DNA from: Rhodocollybia butyracea
Taxonomy: Eukaryota > Basidiomycota > Agaricomycetes > Agaricales > Omphalotaceae
NCBI GenBank assembly: GCA_015501585.1
Contig: JADNRY010000610.1
Location: 1-35,143, forward strand
Length of the DNA stretch: 35,143 nucleotides
Direction: 5' to 3'
Shown: positions 29,535-35,143 of the stretch, one piece after another
How positions within the stretch are numbered: the stretch's first letter is position 1
How the letters are laid out: each line of letters begins with the position of its first letter
Made by a program: the position numbers and the translations under genes
The notes under the pieces: model-generated
What the model was told of the DNA's origin: nothing
Seen by the model: only the letters and a program-made list of their open reading frames with translations
Database searches by the model: none

Positions 29535-31812
29535 ATGATTAACGACGGCTACTTGAAGTTTCCTCTCAGTGTTTTTGTCCTTGGGATGTCCTACTTTTTC
29601 TGGAAATATGTGCAGCGAAAGCGGAATATGGTGGAAAAGCTTCCAACGCCAGTAAGTCCTCTGAATCCTGATGAACTCAGACTGATTACTCAACGGGCAC
29701 TCCAGGACTCAGCGAGCTGGATATGGGGACATGAGCTTCAAGTTTTCAAGTCAGAAGCTTCTGAGATGTACATCAAGTGGGCAGCATCGCTCGGGTTAGT
29801 GCATAAGATTAAAGCGGCACTATTCCAACCTGACATCGTATGTGTCATTCGAATCAAAGCTCTCCTATGAAAGGCTTAACCCTTGTTTTACAATACCAGA
29901 TCGTTGTGGGAGATAACTTCGCTGCTCATCACATATTGCAAAATACCGATACTTATGGTGCACTATCTTCTGCATAAATTTTCTGGGTGGTACTTATACC
30001 TCGTTTGTATGTTTGTGTTTAGGGAGAGCACCATTGTTCCTGCAGCTTGTGGCCGGCCTCGCTGGAAAGAGTATTGCAGGCGCTGAAGGTGAAGATCATA
30101 GATACCAACGCAGACTGCTAGCACCAGCATTCACGTATGTATGGACGCAGCCTCCTGCAATGAACATGCTGCTAACGTCGATTTAGATCAGGTGCCATCG
30201 AGACGATGACTGACAATATATTTTCTTGCGTAGACAAGGTCAATGAATCCCCTCATGCAACAACGTGAGCTCACATGCTGTAACAGATGTCCCGAAATCT
30301 CCGTTCTTCTTTGGTTGGTACCGGTGGCGAGACAAACGGGGCCATTGTAGATATGGTTCCTGTCATGTCCGCCTGCACGTAAGTTTATCAAGCTGAAGAA
30401 TTTCAGTCATTTTCCTCACACACTCCCAGTCTAGATATTATCGGAAGAGTTGGTTTCGGGCATGAATTTGAGAGCACTGAAGCGAAAGCAATCATTTCTG
30501 CCTGGCATCAAGACGTGGTCAGATCGCAGACTTTTGCAGGTTTCGTGGCGCCTATCTTGATGACCATCTTCCCTTTTATTACCAAGTTACCCTTACCCGC
30601 CTTCCAAGGCCATGTGGTGAGGAGTATTGTCCATGAGGTCGCAGGAAAAGTTCTATCAGACGGCTCCAAGAACACAAATGTGCTTGATGGTAATAATATT
30701 ATGTCTATTCTACTACGCAATGGCAAACAAACCACGGATGAAAAATCAGCAAGTCGACTATCGACTACCCAACTCCTAGATAATGTCAGTGCTGCTGCTA
30801 GTATCCTTACAGTTTACTCATTTTAGTCCCGTTCCCATGATAGATTACGATCATCTTGTGCGTTGAGTAGAGTCTTCTAGCTTGGTATAACTCATGAACT
30901 GTTCAGGATATCTGGACATGAGTCAAGTGCAGTCACTATCGACTTCATACTGCTTCAATTGGCCCAAAATCCTGTAATTCAACGCAGGCTCCGTCAAGAA
31001 GTTCAAACACTACCCTCTCTTAATTACAACAATATCATCACGCTTGAGTATCTCAATGCTATAGTAAAAGAAGGGTAAGTTGCTCAAATCTTTTTATTTT
31101 GGAACTTCAAATCAACTCTGTGGCTTGTGCTTTTTAGGTTACGTATGTATCCCATTGGTCCACCCACAGAACGCGTAGCCCTTCAAGATGATATAATACC
31201 TCTTAACCAAGCTATCCTTGCTAGGAGTGGAGAAATGATATCCTCATTCGCTGTTAGGGCTGGACAGGTTTGTGTCCGCTGGCCTGCTGTAGCTTGTTTC
31301 CAATTTACCGTTCATACCTTCAGGTACTCCGAATTCCTTGGGCTGTTCTTAACTCTAGTGAACAAGTTTGGGGAAATAATGCATCCGAATTCATTCCTGA
31401 ACGATGGATCGAACCTGGAGGCCTCCCTACCTTTGACAAACTTCCCCGTGGACCGTGGGGCGATGTATCTTCATTTTGTACGTGGCATCCCTGTGCCCCA
31501 ATCATTTTTTCAAGATGCTGAGATAAACTGTCTGGCTTCGCTTGCTATGCAGCTGACGGCCCACGAAGTTGCATTGGTTTTCGACTCGGTGAGCTACTAT
31601 ACATATCTTTGCTTTCGTCACTTTTTCTCAACCATTTTTCCGTTTCAGCCGTACTGGAACTCAAGATAATCATCGCTGTTCTGGTACGCTCATTTGAATT
31701 TGAGTGTACAGGGGCAAATATTGTTCAGCGTTTATCTCCGAGCTTGCAGCCCGTTGCTGATGGAAAGGTGGCTGTGATGCCACTCAAAATATCTCTGGTA
31801 TCAGAATTATAG
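29535..31812 (+). CDS. Cytochrome P450 monooxygenase, microsomal type
   Basis: Heme-thiolate oxygenase working with NADPH-P450 reductase, anchored in the ER by an N-terminal helix (FPLSVFVLGMSYFFW). Twelve exons: 29535-29651, 29706-29837, 29900-29957, 30023-30134, 30187-30238, 30287-30378, 30430-30784, 30881-31074, 31138-31267, 31324-31477, 31553-31588 and 31649-31812. They join in frame to 531 residues. Landmarks: EDHRYQRRLLAPAF (C-helix), LDIIGRVGFGHEFE, SGHESSAVTIDF (I-helix oxygen-binding groove), VKEGLRMYP (ExxR), FIPERW, and FSDGPRSCIGFRL (heme loop, Cys ligand; split by two introns). The junction before the I-helix is odd: the acceptor at 30880 keeps frame but adds LGITHELFR, while the more family-like acceptor at 30906 breaks frame. 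Substrate and CYP family number not assigned. No biosynthetic neighbours are seen. Confidence 0.9.
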
Positions 31813-33014
31813 TTTCAGTCCCATGATTCTAAGGTAAACAGGAAAGCTGGTAACCAGTATTGATTCTCACAGATATTAGTAATTGCATGCATGAATTTTT
31901 ATAGTCTAGCAGCAAACCAGACAACAAATCTCCTACAATTGAGGCTTCCTTTTTCCGATATTTTAGGCTGAAATGAGAAAATATCAACAAGGAATATAGT
32001 ATTTCACATCGTCCTCATGACCTAATCTACCAGAAGCCAGTACCAAGCTTTCAATGGTATAGCATTGCCTAGTTATCTTCGAAACAGTGTGAACCCTAAT
32101 ATACGTGTTAACTTTGCTGTCTCACTACAGAGAAGTACATTTGCGTATAGTTGTTTATGCACGCTAGAGAAGTACTTTGAATATTATGCACGTAGCTCAA
32201 TGATATTTGTCGCTTTGACCGACCTAATCAAGATATTTCTCTACAATCAGGCCAGTCACACTCTTGCTGGGAGCACTGTAAATGACTGGCTATTGACCAC
32301 TGAGATGTTTTTATGATACAGAATGAAGATAGCTCTTCTAGGCCGACTCGAAACTCGGCGCGTCAAGACCAGAATGTAATCCGTAACTCACGTACTCAGC
32401 GAGCCTTTCAATGTTGTTGATAGTTTTCTTGACTACCGCAGGTGAGTAAATTCGTTTCATTTTCATCGAGTTTGGGCGTAAAATGTGCCGCGACCTTAAA
32501 TTCTACTTGAAAACCTTCAAGTGTTGTCTTTTTTTTTTTCGAATTGGAATTGTGTTTAAGCTATCAAAATTTGAGACGGAGGTTGTATCAGGATTCTGGT
32601 AGTTTGACCGCATCCGATTACCCTAGCAGAGCCCAACCTAACGATACATATTTCAATTACTGATATTTTAAAAGTCAACGAGATCTAGAAAGTAATCCAT
32701 GTGCATCGCTGTATCCGCTGTGACTGCTGTACATCGCGTAAAAGCTCCATACGTATATCGTATCCGCATAACTCCTGCCCTGTGGTGCCCAACACAGACC
32801 CTCACGAGAAGAGGTTCGGTGATTTTTTTCTGTCGGTCAAACGAAGAGAATGAATGAATTCGTCTAAGCCGTGTTTGCTTTTTCTGTGAGCCACATTCTG
32901 ATATGTGATAGTGGGGGCGGCTCGTCTGGCGGCAACCAAGGGTACCAGAATCAAGAGGGGCAAGGCTTGCCTTGCGTTCCGAAATTCGCTCTAATGAATT
33001 AGATCATATTTAGA
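31813..33014. other. Gene-free stretch, one possible exon remnant
   Basis: AT-rich sequence without recognisable genes. On the minus strand about 32338-32440 reads VVKKTINNIERLAEYVSYG and ends PSFESA before a TAG at 32338-32340. It is protein-like, but no flanking exons were found. A T10 run lies near 32528-32539. Confidence 0.3.
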
Positions 33015-33416
33015 TCATGTTATTTGACGACTGTGCAAGTTGCTCACTGTTTGAGGGATACTCATATACGATATCACCCTCCGAGTCGGACTCTGACCCG
33101 AGATCAGGATGAACAGGCAAATCTGGAACTGCTCAGAAGAAGTTTCAGAGGGATTAAGATGGAACATCTGTGTTATACACGCACGTCCGTCAAAGATGTC
33201 AGCCTTATCCGGGCCTTGATTTGGCGCATCGTCGAATATTTTGAAGACGGGATAATTCTGAGAACGTGCGTAGTCAAGACTAAAGGGATCAAAACCCTTC
33301 AGCTTCAGATATTCAGACACTGCATTATAGGTATCTTGAGTGAAGCGTTTTCCTCCCATAGTTGCTTCAGGTAATGGAAGACTAACAAAATCCGTGTCTC
33401 CTCTTTCATTGGGCAT
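33015..33416 (-). CDS. Unrecognised protein-like frame
   Basis: 133 codons are open on the minus strand (MPNERGDTDFVSLPLPEATM..., GFDPFSLDYARSQNYPVF, ITQMFHLNPSETSSEQF). The first 90 residues look protein-like. The last 40 overlap what may be an intron or 3' flank. A second frame just upstream (FSLHDPPFFWSSDASGSCPM, about 33470-33410) could be a preceding exon. Family unknown; it may be a remnant. Confidence 0.3.
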   Translation of the reverse strand: MPNERGDTDFVSLPLPEATMGGKRFTQDTYNAVSEYLKLKGFDPFSLDYARSQNYPVFKIFDDAPNQGPDKADIFDGRACITQMFHLNPSETSSEQFQICLFILISGQSPTRRVISYMSIPQTVSNLHSRQIT

Positions 33417-33889
33417 GAACCTGATGCGTCGGAAGACCAGAAGAATGGTGGATCATGCAGCGAAAAATGAGACACCCCATTAACTTTCGTGATTTTGATA
33501 GGTTCAATGAAGAAATAGTACTCTCGAGTAGAAAAAAGAGGTCAACATAGGTGAGAGCCTGGGCCAGTCCATTGGATAAACCACAGTGTACCCCACCCTG
33601 TCACAAAAGACTAATATGGGACCCAAATTTCAGCTACACCAGTGGACTAAAGATATCTCATATTTTACCGTATTTATCTGCAGGGTCTTTCAGGTTCAGC
33701 TGGTGGAGTACATGCCCGGCTTGTGCAAGCCATGCGGTACTAGGCGTGCTCAATTAATAAATCCGGTTTCGTGGCTTCCCGCAATTTGTAATAAATTACC
33801 GAATATAGAAATTATTGATCGTATTGATCGTGCGCGCGCTACTTGCGATTATCTTCCGTTTTACTTATCGGTCCACATCGACTGCAACT
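33417..33889. other. Left flank of the Harbinger remnant
   Basis: No gene. Contains a ttgatcgtattgatcg direct repeat near 33813-33830 followed by cgcgcgc. I could not locate a terminal inverted repeat with confidence. Confidence 0.35.
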
Positions 33890-34499
33890 ATGACCAAGGC
33901 AGAGACTCAGGAGGAGCTTCTAAGCTTGGCCTATGCTCTACTTGCTGCATCTGAAGCTCTGAATGACGTTGAGGATAGTAATCTACCAATAGATGACCCA
34001 GAGGAAGAGGCAGAGATGCTTGAGGTTACTGCAGTGTTTATGATGCAAGAAGCACTTGTAATTGAAGGGGATGGCACTCGTGGAGAATACAACCAGTTTG
34101 CCAAGTCAAAGGATTGGTTTCCTACAAGTTTGCAGCAGCCTGATAGATGGTTTCGCAGTAACTATAGGTAAGTTGTTATTTATTCACACCTCGTGTTTCT
34201 AGAAGTTATCTCTCACATATAGGATGAGCCGTGACATGTTTGATCGCCTGGTGTTCATGCTGGCTCCCAATCCCATCTTCCACTCTCCCAAAAAAAAACA
34301 ACGACATGTTAAATATCAGCTTGCAGCCTTTCTCATACGATATGGACAGCGAGGCTCAAATGTACTTGATGTGGCCTCCAAGCTTGGTCTTGGATTTGGG
34401 ACTGTCCATTTGTACTGCCGTAGAATCACAAGATCCCTGCGTGAGCTCCGTGGACACAATGTGGGCTGGTTAGGTGATTGTAAGAGCCCTGACTCTTAA
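33890..34499 (+). mobile_element. PIF/Harbinger (HARBI1-like) transposase, truncated
   Basis: Two exons (33890-34167, 34223-34499) splice cleanly into 184 residues. The first encodes an acidic N-terminus (TKAETQEELLSLAYALLAAS..., DDPEEEAEMLEVTAVFMMQE) ending DRWFRSNYR. The second starts MSRDMFDRLVFMLAPNPIF and contains the helix-turn-helix core, RHVKYQLAAFLIRYGQRGSN and DVASKLGLGFGTVHLYCRRI, typical of Harbinger transposases in agarics. A stop follows within LGDCKSPDS. The whole DDE nuclease domain that should continue for about 200 residues is missing. It could at most bind DNA. Confidence 0.8.
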
Positions 34500-35143
34500 T
34501 GCCTCAGACCATGAGCAAGATCTCGTTCTATTAGAGAAATAGACCGAAATGAGTATGTGGTACGAGGATAAGAGTAGACTAATTATGTAATATCGGCGCT
34601 AACGGCGATGAATGTGCCGTAGGCGTTACACATGCCCCCTAGATTGACCCCACAGGTCCATCTTACCCAAAAAAAACAAAAGAGAAAGATGGAAAAGGGA
34701 AAACATAACAAAGAGAAACATACAGTCATCTAATAGGTAACGTACAATGTAGTATGCTGGCAATTTCCATAAGTGCAGAAGAAGAGAAAGTGTCCTGTGA
34801 AAATTGCCGGATTCTCTGGATGCTGACACTAAGTCCAGATTGAGATGGTGGTGGCACATTGGAGACAGTAGATCTCCAGCGCCATGAATGGGAGCATTGA
34901 TTGGAGCACAAATATGGTGATGGGGAGTTTCAGTGGGTGAGGGTGATGGCATGAGTGTACCAGATTGGGATGGGCAACGACTTGAACGAAGCAAGAGTGA
35001 ACCAAACGCACCATACACATTGTGTTTGACACGTTTACGAAGGCCTGTTGGTGGAACAGCAGTCACAGGGGCAATATAAGGCACAGGTGTACACTCGGTT
35101 GGAGTGTTTGAGAGATGAACATGAGCTGGCGGTGTGTTCGAGC
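34500..35143. other. Window end, possibly still inside the transposon region
   Basis: A minus-strand frame runs from 35084 to 34626 (and beyond the window edge without a stop) and is rich in proline, serine and threonine (VPYIAPVTAVPPTGLRKR, TLMPSPSPTETPHHHI). Harbinger elements often carry a second, Myb-like ORF, but no such motif is visible here, so the link is speculation. The contents are cut by the window end. Confidence 0.3.

Noticed and set aside
33545..33570. gagagcctgggccagtcc as left TIR of the Harbinger element
   Set aside because: No matching inverted copy within the window, so it cannot be supported.

Overview
The window is nuclear DNA of a filamentous basidiomycete, most likely a mushroom-forming Agaricomycete. 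The evidence is dense genes with many short introns (mostly 36-75 bp, GT-AG), a FunK1-type fungal kinase, a basidiomycete 7-TM family, a MYVHNLK-type (here M-V-Y-H-N-L-K) AP-1 gamma-adaptin, and a PIF/Harbinger transposase remnant. There are no bacterial-style operons, CRISPR arrays or rRNA genes, and I found no convincing tRNA.

Left third (1-12.4 kb) is an accessory, rearranged zone. It opens with a striking tiled array of perfect short inverted repeats (31-451). Next come a small gamma-adaptin relic (629-765) and a 1.29-kb non-autonomous DNA element with about 120-bp terminal inverted repeats and a 3-bp TCA duplication (841-2127). An unrecognised exon on the minus strand (2853-3095) and an apparently intact seven-exon 7-TM gene (4608-5847) follow. 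Then there is a second, larger gamma-adaptin pseudocopy (6055-7805) carrying an internal inversion and a 354-bp deletion. A FunK1 kinase is broken into an N-terminal piece (7991-9467, with stop and frameshift) and a C-terminal piece (11531-12391). Between them sits an intact C2H2 zinc-finger gene (10075-11353), and the kinase N-lobe is missing.

The middle (12.8-27.7 kb) is conserved core. The intact 13-exon AP-1 gamma gene (12862-16004, minus) shares a 177-bp head-to-head promoter, with two CACGTG boxes, with a large CCCH/RRM/RING-IBR gene (16182-20411, plus). That gene has one apparent frameshift and no RING2. After it come a monocarboxylate-type MFS transporter (20795-22785, minus; two micro-exons, one apparent frameshift), the cell-cycle ubiquitin-ligase subunit APC11 (24186-24634, plus) behind a 75-bp tandem duplication, an unrecognised but cleanly spliced 215-aa gene (25085-25926, minus) and the mitochondrial ribosomal protein mL44/MRPL3 (26474-27675, minus). 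A short duplicate of the 3' end of mL44 lies at 24790-24945.

The right third (27.7-35.1 kb) is gene-poor apart from a 12-exon cytochrome P450 (29535-31812, plus). It ends in a truncated Harbinger transposase (33890-34499).

All exon boundaries were read by eye from splice signals, reading-frame phase and family similarity remembered from known proteins. No alignment or search was run. The recurring theme is local duplication: pieces of two resident genes (gamma-adaptin, mL44) have been copied to nearby sites and then decayed.
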